64,000 bases of DNA from Lachnospiraceae bacterium YSB2008 (GCA_000687655.1 JHWR01000008.1:1-64000); one strand, 5' to 3'. Counted from the stretch's first letter, positions 1 to 7,753 are shown. Notes: generated from the sequence alone by a model not told the origin. Translations and numbers: made by a program.

Positions 1-2
1 AT

Positions 3-266
3 GAAATAGGATATATGCCTATTGATCAGGATGCAGCAAATCTATTCTTTCAGCTAATTGCCAGAAGGTACGAAAAACACTGTACGATCATTACAACAAA
101 TATGCCTTTTTCAAAATGGGGAGAAATATTCGGTTCTCCAACATTGGCAAATGCAATCCTAGACCGATTGCTGCATCACTCATCTGTAATTTCAATAAAA
201 GGTCCGTCATACCGGCTTAAAGAGAAGCGAGCACTTCTTGAAGGCCAGGATGATGAACTGAGCTAA
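3..266 (+). CDS. istB: IstB-like ATP-binding protein, C-terminal part (cut by window edge)
   Basis: This is the C-terminal 87 residues of the AAA+ helper ATPase of IS21-family transposons, which regulates target choice by the IstA transposase. The frame is open to the first base: reading back from the first ATG gives EIGY before MPIDQD, matching the Walker B region of IstB (normally DEIGY). Further family hallmarks are a TTN sensor stretch (TIITTNMPFSKW) and the ILDRLLHHS helix near the end. The 3' end is intact, with stop TAA at 264-266, followed after a few bases by terminal-repeat-like sequence. Whether the whole gene is functional cannot be judged from this fragment. Confidence 0.9.
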   Translation, partial: EIGYMPIDQDAANLFFQLIARRYEKHCTIITTNMPFSKWGEIFGSPTLANAILDRLLHHSSVISIKGPSYRLKEKRALLEGQDDELS

Positions 267-272
267 GATAAT

Positions 273-309
273 TGTACATTTTTATTTTCCACTTTTTGTA
301 CATTTTTAT
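273..309 (+). repeat. Two direct copies of TGTACATTTTTAT at the IS21 end
   Basis: TGTACATTTTTAT occurs at 273-285 and again at 297-309, a 24-bp period. IS21-family elements carry multiple short repeats near each terminus that serve as transposase binding sites, and these lie directly behind istB, so they are most likely the right-end repeats. Confidence 0.65.
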
Positions 310-377
310 CTTGCAATTTACAGGTATTATTGAAAAGACAGTGTAAAGGTGAATTTTGTTATTAAGGAATAAGATAA

Positions 378-701
378 ATGATTAGTTTTGAAGAGTTTTC
401 TAATTTGTTTGATTCTATTGATGGAGAGCCTGAATTTGAAATATATTTCTATGGGTCAAATACTTCGTATATGATAATAAAGTATGATGATCACGTGTCA
501 TTCCAAAGGTGCGGATATAAGGATGGAAGTGGAGAATACAATTATCCTTCTTTGCTAGAATTGTATCAGACCGTATCAGTTGATGATGTTTGTCTTAAGA
601 GCAGTTGGAATAAGATAAAAACAATTATAGCAGATGCTTCATTTGATTTATCGGTACCGGAAGAATTGGAAGAATTTATTGATTCATATTCATTTGATTA
701 G
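378..701 (+). CDS. Small acidic protein of unknown function, immunity-like
   Basis: A 107-residue, strongly acidic, cytoplasmic-looking protein (no signal peptide or membrane segment). I do not recognise a named family. Its size, acidity, predicted alpha/beta make-up and position in a run of orphan genes next to a SUKH protein resemble immunity proteins of polymorphic-toxin or contact-dependent systems. The start is supported by an AAGGAA about 9 bases upstream of ATG 378. It is the first gene behind the IS21 remnant and is A+T-richer than the core genome from 4 kb on. No toxin gene accompanies it. Function is inferred from context only. Confidence 0.6.
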   Translation: MISFEEFSNLFDSIDGEPEFEIYFYGSNTSYMIIKYDDHVSFQRCGYKDGSGEYNYPSLLELYQTVSVDDVCLKSSWNKIKTIIADASFDLSVPEELEEFIDSYSFD

Positions 702-717
702 AGTTGTATAGGAGACA

Positions 718-1104
718 ATGTGTTATATGGGAAATTGGGGCAGCTTTGAATTTAATAATCCTTATGTTGGTGAACCAATTGAAACTGTTAATGGTATAGA
801 ATTACCCAAACAGTATCTTGATTTCATGGGGGAACATAATGGTGGAGAAGGAGATATTGGTGAAGCGTGGCTTGTATTGTTTCCTTTAGAGGGACTCGAG
901 GAAATTAACCATGACTATGAAACGGATAAGTATCTTCCTGGGCATATTATTATTGGATCTGATGGCGGTGACGAATTATATGGAGTAGATGAGAATGGGC
1001 AGTTCTTTAATGTTCCTGTGATGATTGAAGTAGAGTATGTTACATATTTTGGAACGAATATAGAATTATTGCCAGATGAGATAAATGCTTTTTGGAGTGA
1101 ATAG
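718..1104 (+). CDS. SMI1/KNR4 (SUKH) family protein, probable immunity protein
   Basis: A 128-residue SUKH-superfamily protein. Visible hallmarks are an early LPKQYLDFMGEHNGGEG segment (family pattern: LP..Y..F....NGG.G), a middle FPLEGLEEIN stretch, and a GSDGGDELYGVDENG stretch matching the conserved G.dGGGe.y.fd. SUKH proteins commonly neutralise nuclease or deaminase toxins of polymorphic secretion systems by binding them. Two starts are possible: ATG 718 lies only 3 bases from GGAG (711-714) and ATG 727 lies 12 bases from it; neither spacing is ideal. No toxin is encoded nearby, so its partner is unknown. Confidence 0.8.
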   Translation: MCYMGNWGSFEFNNPYVGEPIETVNGIELPKQYLDFMGEHNGGEGDIGEAWLVLFPLEGLEEINHDYETDKYLPGHIIIGSDGGDELYGVDENGQFFNVPVMIEVEYVTYFGTNIELLPDEINAFWSE

Positions 1105-1117
1105 GGCTAATATATAA

Positions 1118-1222
1118 CTTGGTAAGCAAAACAGAAATATTCTCTTATCGGATGATCCTACTTCAAAAGATTTTCTAGATAATATGTATTTGTATGTGGA
1201 AAGAATGATTACAAAAGTATAG
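1118..1222 (+). pseudogene. Decayed C-terminal tail of a lost gene
   Basis: Between two intact genes an open frame of 34 codons ends in TAG at 1220-1222 and encodes a protein-like tail containing DDPTSKDFLDNMYLYVERM. It has no start or ribosome site at its 5' end and begins just after a stop at 1115-1117. The residue composition, with paired acidic and aromatic residues, looks like a genuine helix rather than random translation. I read it as the remnant of another small orphan gene of the same array. A search for a full-length homologue ending in this sequence would settle it. Confidence 0.45.
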
Positions 1223-1248
1223 ACTTTGTGGTTTAGGTTGGTGGATTT

Positions 1249-1770
1249 ATGTCGGCTATATATAATGAATTTAAAAATATGGATAGTGAAACTGCATTTC
1301 TTGTAGGGGTTGTTTCTACTTTATCTGATCAGACGCTTTGTAGAATAATACCTCGTTATTGGGCTGTAGAAACAGATATTTTTAAAACTGATATGGAACA
1401 TCTGCTAACTACTGTTAAAACAAGATTAACGCACTATTTCCGAGGGGATGACAATCGTTTACTTGAATTGATTGAAAAACTAGAATTTGATGTTGGACTC
1501 AGCGAAATAAATTTTGAACAGATACTTCATTCGTTGTTTGATTCATATAAGGCAAACCATTCAAGTGAGGAATCTATATATATTAAAGAGTTTCTTGATG
1601 TAATAAGGTTTCAGATTGGAGATATTGAAGCAATTTATAGATTAACAAAGCCATTGGGCGAAAAGAGTTCTAGATGTTTTTCAGAGTTTTACACGTATAT
1701 TGTTTTCGATATTATATTTATTAAATATACTGATTATGTAGTCATGGTTGTTTTAGGATCAGATGAGTAG
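1249..1770 (+). CDS. Uncharacterised 173-residue protein in the immunity-like array
   Basis: No family recognised. The protein is predicted largely helical, acidic and soluble, with a short aromatic and hydrophobic stretch near the C-terminus (YTYIVFDIIFIKYTDY). A GGTGG lies about 7 bases before ATG 1249, supporting the start. The last codons overlap the next gene by 8 bases, so the two are probably translationally coupled. Like its neighbours it is A+T-rich and has no obvious toxin partner. An immunity role is suggested only by context, and a decayed effector domain is an alternative. Confidence 0.5.
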   Translation: MSAIYNEFKNMDSETAFLVGVVSTLSDQTLCRIIPRYWAVETDIFKTDMEHLLTTVKTRLTHYFRGDDNRLLELIEKLEFDVGLSEINFEQILHSLFDSYKANHSSEESIYIKEFLDVIRFQIGDIEAIYRLTKPLGEKSSRCFSEFYTYIVFDIIFIKYTDYVVMVVLGSDE

Positions 1771-2212
1771 AAAGAATAACATAAATATTGGTGACATTAT
1801 GAGTATAGGTATTGGAGCATATGCAAAGAAAATTGCTGAAGATGATAGTTCAGTAATATATGAATATGGTGGTTATAACTTAAATGATCCCAGATACAGA
1901 AATGAAGATCACATTTATGATGGGATTATCACAATTCAGAAAGATTGTTTTATTGAGCCTGAGATCCATGAAAAAGTGAAGAAGATGCCAAGTGGAAGGA
2001 AAAAGACCATCACTAAAAGGATTCTGGTTGAAGTACATTATGATGAAATGCTAACTGAAGGCCGGATTACTATAGAGAATTGTAGTAACTGCTGGCATAC
2101 AACTGAAGATGATTTGAAAGTGGATATTATGGCATGCCATTTGTTATTTTGGATTTTTCGGAGTTATCAGGAAGAGGGAGCAATACCGGGTTCCTATAGC
2201 TATAATGTTTAA
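1763..2212 (+). CDS. Uncharacterised 149-residue protein coupled to the upstream gene
   Basis: The start ATG (1763) lies inside the end of the preceding gene, with AGGATC just upstream, indicating translational coupling. The protein is soluble and mixed alpha/beta, with a basic loop (VKKMPSGRKKTITKRI) in the middle and aromatic residues towards the C-terminus. A C-x2-C-W arrangement is absent; only single cysteines (NCSNCW) occur. I do not recognise the family. Small coupled pairs are common in immunity-gene arrays. The sequence ends intact, and further downstream a decayed gene tail (2254-2415) follows. Confidence 0.5.
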   Translation: MSRKNNINIGDIMSIGIGAYAKKIAEDDSSVIYEYGGYNLNDPRYRNEDHIYDGIITIQKDCFIEPEIHEKVKKMPSGRKKTITKRILVEVHYDEMLTEGRITIENCSNCWHTTEDDLKVDIMACHLLFWIFRSYQEEGAIPGSYSYNV

Positions 2213-2253
2213 AAACATATTATATGAATAATACAGCGTTAAGGCGTCTATGA

Positions 2254-2415
2254 GTACTCTACTACAGGCTTCGTGAATTAGATTATGCGGAAAATCTGAT
2301 ATGGAGTATAACGTGCGAATTGTATCACCTGGATTATTGCATTTCAATGTATGATCCGGTAAACGATGATAAAATCATAAGGAAATTGAAAGAGTACGGT
2401 CTGTCTTTTGAATAG
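2254..2415 (+). pseudogene. Decayed C-terminal half of a lost gene
   Basis: An uninterrupted 53-codon frame starting right after a TGA (2251-2253) and ending in TAG (2413-2415) encodes a convincing protein tail with LRELDYAENLIWSI and SMYDPVNDDKIIRKLKEYGL. There is no start codon with a ribosome site; an in-frame stop truncates it upstream. Its final codons run into the ribosome binding site of the next gene (AGGGGA, 2414-2419), so the old gene probably once formed an operon with it. It is a second sign of gene erosion in this array. Identity unknown. Confidence 0.5.
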
Positions 2416-2425
2416 GGGAAGAAAA

Positions 2426-2989
2426 ATGTTTGATGATGATAAAACCGGAATAGTAATTGATACGTATCCATCCATCGCGGTAGTTGTAAAAGTTTTAAGA
2501 AAGTATACAAGGGATTCTATTCTTGATATAAAAAAACATGTTGAAAATGGTGAATTCGCTTTATCTTGCAGGTCTATTGATGATGCTGGTATCAAAATAA
2601 TAAAATGTTCAAATGAACTTAAGAAAAATAAAGTAACGGTAAAGGTTTATGAAGGTAATAATGAGGAATCTTTGCAGTATTTAAAGAATATGGTTCATTC
2701 ATATAGAACGACGGAGATCGAAACCGAGGCTGAAATGGAACTTGAAGCAGGTGATGTTGATATGCAGGCGCTTGAACCATTCAAACATTTATGGGAAGAG
2801 AATAGCGGGTTTGTAGTTTTGAAGGACGAATATGATTACTCCATATACAATCCTATAACGAAGCAATTTTGTTTGATTGAAGATGATGATTTTAATAATC
2901 AGGTTGCAGCTACGATGATTATGCATGGGTGCAAAGTCGTTGATGGAAAAGAGGAAATCGCCAAATTAATTAAGGAATCAAACAATTAG
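2426..2989 (+). CDS. Uncharacterised protein with an L7/L12-like N-terminal segment
   Basis: The start is set at ATG 2426, six bases behind AGGGGAA, rather than the in-frame TTG at 2408; this gives 187 residues. Residues about 12-70 (VVVKVLRKYT, then ILDIKKHVENGEF, IDDAGIKIIKCSNEL and VTVKVYEG) follow the helix-helix-strand pattern of the ribosomal protein L7/L12 C-terminal fold. This similarity is my own reading and not a database hit. An acidic linker (IETEAEMELEAGDVD) follows, then a second domain with HLWEENSGFVVLKDEYDYSIYN. Position in the immunity-like array suggests a related role, unproven. Confidence 0.5.
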   Translation: MFDDDKTGIVIDTYPSIAVVVKVLRKYTRDSILDIKKHVENGEFALSCRSIDDAGIKIIKCSNELKKNKVTVKVYEGNNEESLQYLKNMVHSYRTTEIETEAEMELEAGDVDMQALEPFKHLWEENSGFVVLKDEYDYSIYNPITKQFCLIEDDDFNNQVAATMIMHGCKVVDGKEEIAKLIKESNN

Positions 2990-3004
2990 GATAGTAAGAA
3001 TAAT

Positions 3005-3787
3005 ATGATGAGACCGCCTAGACTGCTTCGTGAAGAGCAGAAAAAATTGTTAAATGAATATTTTGCACAGTATCCTGATGATGAAAAACTGTACTACGAT
3101 GTGGATGAAGAGCGTCATGAAAACGCAAGAATGAAAAAGTGGCTGTATAAGCATGCTTCGGAGTTGCTTCAAAGATATTGGGACTACAGAGAGTGGATTG
3201 GTGACGAAGGGCAGCTTTGCGATGGAGAAGGAAATAACCTTCACACAAATAGTGATACACAGGATTTGATACAAGACTGGGATGTGAACGATGAAGGGTA
3301 TTGTGTGTTTCCGGGAACGGATACTCTTATCATAAATACGAATGGTAAGCCAATAAGAAATCCGGTGCTTGATTCGAAAGTTCAGGAATTATATTTGAAC
3401 GAAAGAGTGATCTGTGTCGCTGATATGGCAGCATTGGTTGTTACGCAGTTTCCGGAACAGAGGGATAAAATCAAGGAATCAATGGATCTTGATAATAAAC
3501 TGTTAGGCCATGTTTTTGCTGCTTATGCCATCTCGCAGCCGATGGAAGAACTATTTTTCAGTGACAAAGAGAAGTATAGAAAGTATTGTGAATTGATTGA
3601 AGAATTATGGCGCTATGGCGATGATGATGTTCAGAATATTATTGATGTAACCATACTTGAAGATTTGAACAACGGTAATCAGGAAGTGTGGAAAGGGTTA
3701 GGCGATTATTTTAGCGAAGATTTTAAGCATTATATAAATGATGAGCTGATTCATACGAATATTGCTATGCAAATTATACCTATTTAA
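3005..3787 (+). CDS. Uncharacterised 260-residue acidic protein, last gene of the island
   Basis: Two parts are apparent: residues about 1-120, charged and aromatic-rich (HASELLQRYWDYREWIGDEG), and residues about 120-260, predicted helical (LLGHVFAAYAISQPMEELFF, then ILEDLNNGNQEVWKGLGDYF). No transmembrane segment or signal peptide. The helical part recalls small domains of unknown function frequent in toxin-immunity neighbourhoods, but I cannot name a family with confidence. ATG 3005 and ATG 3008 are both possible; the ribosome site is weak (AGGA about 13 bases upstream). The gene is followed by a terminator before the housekeeping gene ychF. Confidence 0.5.
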   Translation: MMRPPRLLREEQKKLLNEYFAQYPDDEKLYYDVDEERHENARMKKWLYKHASELLQRYWDYREWIGDEGQLCDGEGNNLHTNSDTQDLIQDWDVNDEGYCVFPGTDTLIINTNGKPIRNPVLDSKVQELYLNERVICVADMAALVVTQFPEQRDKIKESMDLDNKLLGHVFAAYAISQPMEELFFSDKEKYRKYCELIEELWRYGDDDVQNIIDVTILEDLNNGNQEVWKGLGDYFSEDFKHYINDELIHTNIAMQIIPI

Positions 3788-3909
3788 CAGAGCTGCATTG
3801 AAGATAATCAATGTTTATTATATGTCTAACAAGTGAAGAGGTTTAATTGATGGGAAGTCGAAAAATGCATCAGGAAGGTTTCGAATTTCAATTATCGATG
3901 CAAAATACC

Positions 3910-3939
3910 GCCCAAAGGAGTGTTTGGCCTTTTTCTTTT
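3910..3939 (+). terminator. Probable rho-independent terminator ending the accessory island
   Basis: GCCcAAA (3910-3916, one bulged C) can pair with TTTGGC (3923-3928) around a 6-base loop, followed by a T-rich run interrupted by one C. It separates the island from the ychF promoter that begins in its T-tract. Confidence 0.5.
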
Positions 3940-3965
3940 GCAAAAACACAAAAATAGTGTAAAAT
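3938..3965 (+). promoter_or_regulatory. Sigma-A-type promoter for ychF-lgt
   Basis: TTGCAA (3938-3943) and TAAAAT (3960-3965) are spaced by 16 bp. The predicted start site is about 55 bases before the ychF start codon. Confidence 0.55.
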
Positions 3966-4028
3966 GGTAAAGGCTATGTGAAACATGGCGGGAAGAATTA
4001 CTGAAAAACAAGGAGATATAGGAAACAT

Positions 4029-5126
4029 ATGAAACTAGGAATCGTGGGGCTCCCTAACGTAGGAAAGTCCACCTTATTTAATTCACTTACAAAGGCAGGT
4101 GCAGAGTCTGCAAATTATCCATTCTGTACTATAGATCCGAATGTCGGCATCGTTGCCGTACCGGACGAGAGACTGGATGTTCTTACAAAGATGTACAATT
4201 CTGCAAAGACTACCCCTGCAGTTATAGAGTTCGTAGATATTGCCGGTCTTGTTAAGGGCGCTTCGAAAGGTGAGGGACTCGGCAACCAGTTCCTTTCTAA
4301 TATAAGAGAGACTGATGCTATAGTTCACGTTGTTCGTTGTTTCGAAGATGATGATGTAATTCACGTAGAAGGAACTGTTGATCCGATACGTGATATCGAG
4401 ACTATCAACTACGAGCTTATCCTTGCAGATATGGATGTTCTTGAAAGAAGGATAGCAAAGACTGTCCGTGTTGCAAGAAATGATAAGTCTGCTGCAAAGG
4501 AACTTGATATGCAGAACAGGATCAAGGATCATCTTGGTGAAGGTAAGCTTGCCAAGACTCTTGAGATTACAGACGAGGAAGAACTTGCCTGGTTCAAGGA
4601 GTACAATCTCCTTACTGCAAAGCCTGTTATCTTTGCTGCAAACATAAGTGAAGATGAGATGGCTGACGAAGGCGCTGACAATGAATATGTTAAGAAGGTA
4701 AGAGAATATGCAGCAGAAACAGACTGTGAGGTGTTCACAGTTTCTGCAAAAATGGAAGAGGAAATCTCAGAGCTTGATGATGATGAGAAGAAGGAATTTC
4801 TTGCTGACATGGGACTTACCGAGTCGGGTCTTGATAAGCTTATCAAGGCAAGTTACAAGCTCCTTGGTCTCATCAGTTATCTTACTGCAGGTGAAACAGA
4901 GTCCAGAGCATGGACTATAACAAAAGGTATGAAGGCACCTCAGGCAGCTGGAAAGATTCATTCTGATTTTGAACGCGGCTTCATCAAGGCGGAAGTCGTA
5001 AGCTACAAAGATCTTATCGAGAGCGGAACCATGCAGGTGGCAAAAGAGAAGGGCCTTGTCAGACAGGAAGGAAAGGAGTACGTTGTTCAGGATGGAGATG
5101 TAATACTCTTTAAGTTCAACGTGTAA
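4029..5126 (+). CDS. ychF: Redox-regulated ATPase/GTPase YchF (Obg-like)
   Basis: Universal Obg-family P-loop NTPase that prefers ATP and associates with ribosomes; implicated in stress responses and translation. Seen: Walker A GLPNVGKST at residues 7-15, the G2/G3 region with CTIDPNVG and DIAGLVKGASKGEGLGNQFL, and the C-terminal TGS-like domain (GFIKAEVVSYKDL ... QEGKEYVVQDGDVILFKFNV). At 365 residues it has normal family length. AGGAG lies about 12 bases before the ATG. Its neighbour lgt follows after 4 bases, so the two are one transcription unit from the promoter at 3938-3965. Confidence 0.97.
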   Translation: MKLGIVGLPNVGKSTLFNSLTKAGAESANYPFCTIDPNVGIVAVPDERLDVLTKMYNSAKTTPAVIEFVDIAGLVKGASKGEGLGNQFLSNIRETDAIVHVVRCFEDDDVIHVEGTVDPIRDIETINYELILADMDVLERRIAKTVRVARNDKSAAKELDMQNRIKDHLGEGKLAKTLEITDEEELAWFKEYNLLTAKPVIFAANISEDEMADEGADNEYVKKVREYAAETDCEVFTVSAKMEEEISELDDDEKKEFLADMGLTESGLDKLIKASYKLLGLISYLTAGETESRAWTITKGMKAPQAAGKIHSDFERGFIKAEVVSYKDLIESGTMQVAKEKGLVRQEGKEYVVQDGDVILFKFNV

Positions 5127-5130
5127 AGAT

Positions 5131-6039
5131 ATGGAAGGTATTTATTTCCCTGGATTACATATAAAATTCCCGAATATTCCGACCGGATTCAGAGTATTCG
5201 GTGTAGAGATAAGATTCTATGCCATAGCGGTATTCCTTGGGTTCGTGATTGCTTATCTGGTAGCAAAACGACTTGGTAAGAAAGAAGGACTTGATGAGGA
5301 ACTCTATCTGGATTTCTTCCTTGCGATGGTTATTCCTTCTATACTGGGTGCGAGAATCTACTATATATTATTCAGACTTGAGAATTACACCGGCGGTACA
5401 TTTAAGGAGAACCTCCTTGCTATGATCAATATCAGGCAGGGCGGACTTGCGGTGTACGGCGGACTTATAGCAGGAACCATAACGGCTGTAATTTTCTGCA
5501 AAAAGAAAAAGGTATCAGTCGGACGTTTTGCAGATACTGTGTTCCCGGGTGTTCTGATAGGACAGATGCTGGGACGCTGGGGCAATTTCTTCAACAGAGA
5601 AGCGTTCGGTTCATTTACAAAGAGCTTTATGAGAATGGCTATCCCGATGAACTTCTTCACGGACAAGGAGCAGAACTTTGCTTATCTTGCATCTGAGGGC
5701 GTTATATCAGAAAAGATGGTTCAGAATCTTGAAGTTGTAAATGGAGTGGGATGTATAACTGTATGGCCTACATTCCTTCTGGAAGGAATATGGTGCCTGA
5801 TTTCATTTATCATTCTTCTCTGGTACAGACAGAAGAAGAGATTTGATGGAGAGATAACACTTCTCTATGCAGCCCTCTATGGACTGGGAAGATGTGGAAT
5901 CGAAGCGCTCAGAACAGATTCACTTATGATAGGAAGTTTTAAGGTTTCACAGCTGCTTGCAGGAGCATGTTTTATCATATGTCTGGCCCTCATTATTATC
6001 CTTCGTAAGAAGGTAATGGATGAAAGGTGGAGGACTTGA
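5131..6039 (+). CDS. lgt: Prolipoprotein diacylglyceryl transferase Lgt
   Basis: Membrane enzyme that transfers diacylglycerol from phosphatidylglycerol to the lipobox cysteine of prolipoproteins; it would serve the lipoproteins encoded in this window (35614, 48147, 61752). Seen: about seven hydrophobic segments and the Lgt signature GRWGNFFNREAFG near residues 152-164. The loop that reads HGG in E. coli reads VYGGLIAG here; from memory Tyr at this site is usual in Clostridia, so I do not treat it as loss of function. The long loop between residues about 165 and 210 is normal for the family. Starts 4 bases after ychF. Confidence 0.96.
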   Translation: MEGIYFPGLHIKFPNIPTGFRVFGVEIRFYAIAVFLGFVIAYLVAKRLGKKEGLDEELYLDFFLAMVIPSILGARIYYILFRLENYTGGTFKENLLAMINIRQGGLAVYGGLIAGTITAVIFCKKKKVSVGRFADTVFPGVLIGQMLGRWGNFFNREAFGSFTKSFMRMAIPMNFFTDKEQNFAYLASEGVISEKMVQNLEVVNGVGCITVWPTFLLEGIWCLISFIILLWYRQKKRFDGEITLLYAALYGLGRCGIEALRTDSLMIGSFKVSQLLAGACFIICLALIIILRKKVMDERWRT

Positions 6040-6074
6040 CCTTAGGGTGGAGGAAATAACCTAAAAACTACATA

Positions 6075-6101
6075 TAGTATGGGAATGCGTTTCACATACT
6101 A
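6075..6101 (+). other. Hairpin in the lgt 3' region
   Basis: TAGTATG (6075-6081) and CATACTA (6095-6101) are perfect inverted repeats, with GGAA/TTTC able to extend the stem towards a TGCG loop. No T-run follows directly. It sits 10 bases before the true terminator and may stabilise the mRNA 3' end. Confidence 0.45.
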
Positions 6102-6110
6102 AATATAGAA

Positions 6111-6138
6111 GAATCGCCAAAAGGCGGTTCTTTTTTTG
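6111..6138 (+). terminator. Rho-independent terminator after ychF-lgt
   Basis: GAATCGCC, AAAA loop, GGCGGTTC, then seven Ts. The stem is 8 bp with one G-T pair. It isolates lgt from the division cluster. Confidence 0.9.
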
Positions 6139-6204
6139 TGCAAATTAACCAAAGGATTCCCAAAATAATTATGCAAACTTTTTTAATATTCCGTTAACAG
6201 GCGC

Positions 6205-6233
6205 TTGAAATCGTAAAAAATATGGTTTATTAT
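6205..6233 (+). promoter_or_regulatory. Sigma-A promoter of the mraZ division cluster
   Basis: TTGAAA (6205-6210), 17-bp spacer, TATTAT (6228-6233). The predicted start, about 6240, coincides with the first of the repeated AAGTGG motifs described separately. Confidence 0.8.
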
Positions 6234-6238
6234 AGACC

Positions 6239-6286
6239 CAAGTGGCGGAAAGTGGCACAAATTGGATTGTACTACCCACAAAGTGG
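6239..6286 (+). promoter_or_regulatory. Probable MraZ operator: 10-bp phased AAAGTGG repeats
   Basis: Seven-base motifs CAAGTGG (6239), AAAGTGG (6249), AAATTGG (6259) and AAAGTGG (6280) recur with 10-bp phasing, the last one base out of phase after a skipped turn. MraZ proteins bind tandem AAAGTG(T/G)-type or TGGG-type repeats upstream of their own gene (established for Mycoplasma and E. coli). The repeats lie at and behind the predicted transcription start and 27-74 bases before mraZ, so autorepression of the cluster is the natural reading. Confidence 0.75.
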
Positions 6287-6312
6287 AGGATTTTCAGAAA
6301 GGAGGAATAGTC

Positions 6313-6756
6313 ATGGCCAAGATAATGATGGGCACTTATTACCACAATATTGATTCCAAGGGCAGACTGATTGTTCCTTCAAAGCTGAGAGATAATCTCG
6401 GAAGCGAATTTGTAGTCACTAAAGGCCAGGATACCAATCTTTACATTTTCTCATATGAAGAGTGGAGCGGATTTGCTGAGAAGCTGAATTCACTTCCTAA
6501 CTCAAAGGAGTACAGAGCTGTTAAAAGATACTTCATGGGAAATGCAAGTTCAGTTGAGATCGATTCTCAGGGAAGAATCGTTATTCCTGCCAAGCTGAGG
6601 GAGGATGCAAAGATTGAGAAAGAAGTAGTTATAGTAGGTGCCGGCAACAAGGCTGAGATCTGGAGCGCTAAGCTTTGGGATGAGGCAGAACAGGAACCGG
6701 AATACACGCAGGAAGCTGTTAACGAACGTATTGATAAGCTTGGAATAAGCCTGTAG
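6313..6756 (+). CDS. mraZ: Transcriptional regulator MraZ
   Basis: AbrB-fold DNA-binding protein that forms ring-shaped oligomers and controls the division and cell-wall cluster. Two SpoVT/AbrB-like halves are visible: residues about 5-50 ([20 protein letters not shown]) and about 75-125 ([20 protein letters not shown]), each with the DSKGR/DSQGR motif. The start is ATG 6313 behind AAAGGAGG (spacing 8), giving 147 residues, the normal length; an upstream in-frame ATG at 6262 lies inside the operator repeats and is rejected. Followed by rsmH after 19 bases. Confidence 0.97.
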   Translation: MAKIMMGTYYHNIDSKGRLIVPSKLRDNLGSEFVVTKGQDTNLYIFSYEEWSGFAEKLNSLPNSKEYRAVKRYFMGNASSVEIDSQGRIVIPAKLREDAKIEKEVVIVGAGNKAEIWSAKLWDEAEQEPEYTQEAVNERIDKLGISL

Positions 6757-6775
6757 AGAAAATGGACTGCGTGAT

Positions 6776-7720
6776 ATGAAATTTGAACATGTTTCAGTTT
6801 TACTGAATGAAGTTATAGAGAATCTGAATATCAAGCCTGATGGAATATATGTGGACGGAACACTCGGTGGAGCAGGACACAGCTATGAGATAGCCAAAAG
6901 ACTGGGAAATGGCGGAAGGCTCATAGGTATAGACCAGGACAGAGACGCGATCAATGCAGCTACTGAAAGGCTGGCAGAGTTCGGGGATAAGGTCACAATA
7001 GTCAAGAGTAATTACTCAGAGATGGATATCATCCTGAGGGATCTTGGAATAGATAAGGTTGACGGTATCCTCCTCGACATCGGAGTTTCTTCCTTCCAGT
7101 TCGATAATCCTGAAAGGGGCTTCTCTTACAGAGAGGACGCGCCGCTGGATATGAGAATGGACAGGAATATGGGACTTTCCGCATACGATGTAATCAATCA
7201 GTATGACGAGAAAGATCTGATAAGGATATTCAGGGATTACGGCGAAGAAAGATTCGCAGTTCCTATAGCGAAAGCAATTGTCAAAAAGAGACAGGGCGGA
7301 CCTGTTGAGACGACATTTGAACTGAACGACATTATCAAGGATGCACTTCCGGCGAAAGAGAAAGCTAAGCCGGGACATCCGGCAAAGAAGGTTTACCAGG
7401 CACTCCGAATAGAAGTAAATGGAGAGCTTGATGTTCTGGAGAATTCTATAGATGGGATGATAGATCTCCTGAACGGCGGCGGACGCCTTGCCATCATAAC
7501 ATTCCACAGTCTTGAAGACAGGATAGTAAAGAACCTCTTCAAGAAGAACATGGATCCATGTATATGTCCACCGGAATTTCCGGTATGTACATGTGGAAGA
7601 AAGAGCAAGGGCTTCGTGGTAACCAGAAAACCTATAGTTCCTACAGAACAGGAACTCCTTAGAAATAGACGGGCAAAGAGTTCCAAACTCCGGATATTCG
7701 AAAGGAAGGTATATGACTAA
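6776..7720 (+). CDS. rsmH: 16S rRNA (cytosine-1402-N4)-methyltransferase RsmH
   Basis: S-adenosylmethionine-dependent methyltransferase acting on C1402 of 16S rRNA at the ribosomal P site (formerly MraW). Seen: N-terminal [16 protein letters not shown]-binding [10 protein letters not shown] at about residues 27-36, [15 protein letters not shown] at about 97, and the C-terminal [18 protein letters not shown] Cys-containing stretch ([17 protein letters not shown]) near residue 262 is typical of the family in Firmicutes. 314 residues, full length. It keeps its conserved position between mraZ and ftsL. Confidence 0.97.
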   Translation: MKFEHVSVLLNEVIENLNIKPDGIYVDGTLGGAGHSYEIAKRLGNGGRLIGIDQDRDAINAATERLAEFGDKVTIVKSNYSEMDIILRDLGIDKVDGILLDIGVSSFQFDNPERGFSYREDAPLDMRMDRNMGLSAYDVINQYDEKDLIRIFRDYGEERFAVPIAKAIVKKRQGGPVETTFELNDIIKDALPAKEKAKPGHPAKKVYQALRIEVNGELDVLENSIDGMIDLLNGGGRLAIITFHSLEDRIVKNLFKKNMDPCICPPEFPVCTCGRKSKGFVVTRKPIVPTEQELLRNRRAKSSKLRIFERKVYD

Positions 7721-7753
7721 AAGGCTTGGGAAGGCTTTAAAGAGGGATAGGTT

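Larger units (their letters stand above)
1..322 (+). mobile_element. IS21-family element, 3' end only
   Basis: The window opens inside an IstB-like ATPase gene, and that gene is followed by repeated TGTACATTTTTAT motifs, which is how the end of an IS21-type element looks. The right boundary is inferred at about 322, where a sequence ending in TTTACA precedes unrelated DNA. The transposase and the left end would lie upstream of the window, so it cannot be said whether the element is intact. It borders the accessory island that follows. Confidence 0.75.

Noticed and set aside
330-358. Promoter for the island behind the IS21 end (TTGAAA at 330-335)
   Set aside because: No acceptable -10 element is present at 16-18 bp spacing, so the island's promoter was not called.
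6262-6312. N-terminal extension of mraZ from ATG 6262
   Set aside because: The segment overlaps the operator repeats, has no ribosome site, and MraZ proteins begin at the position of ATG 6313, which has AAAGGAGG.
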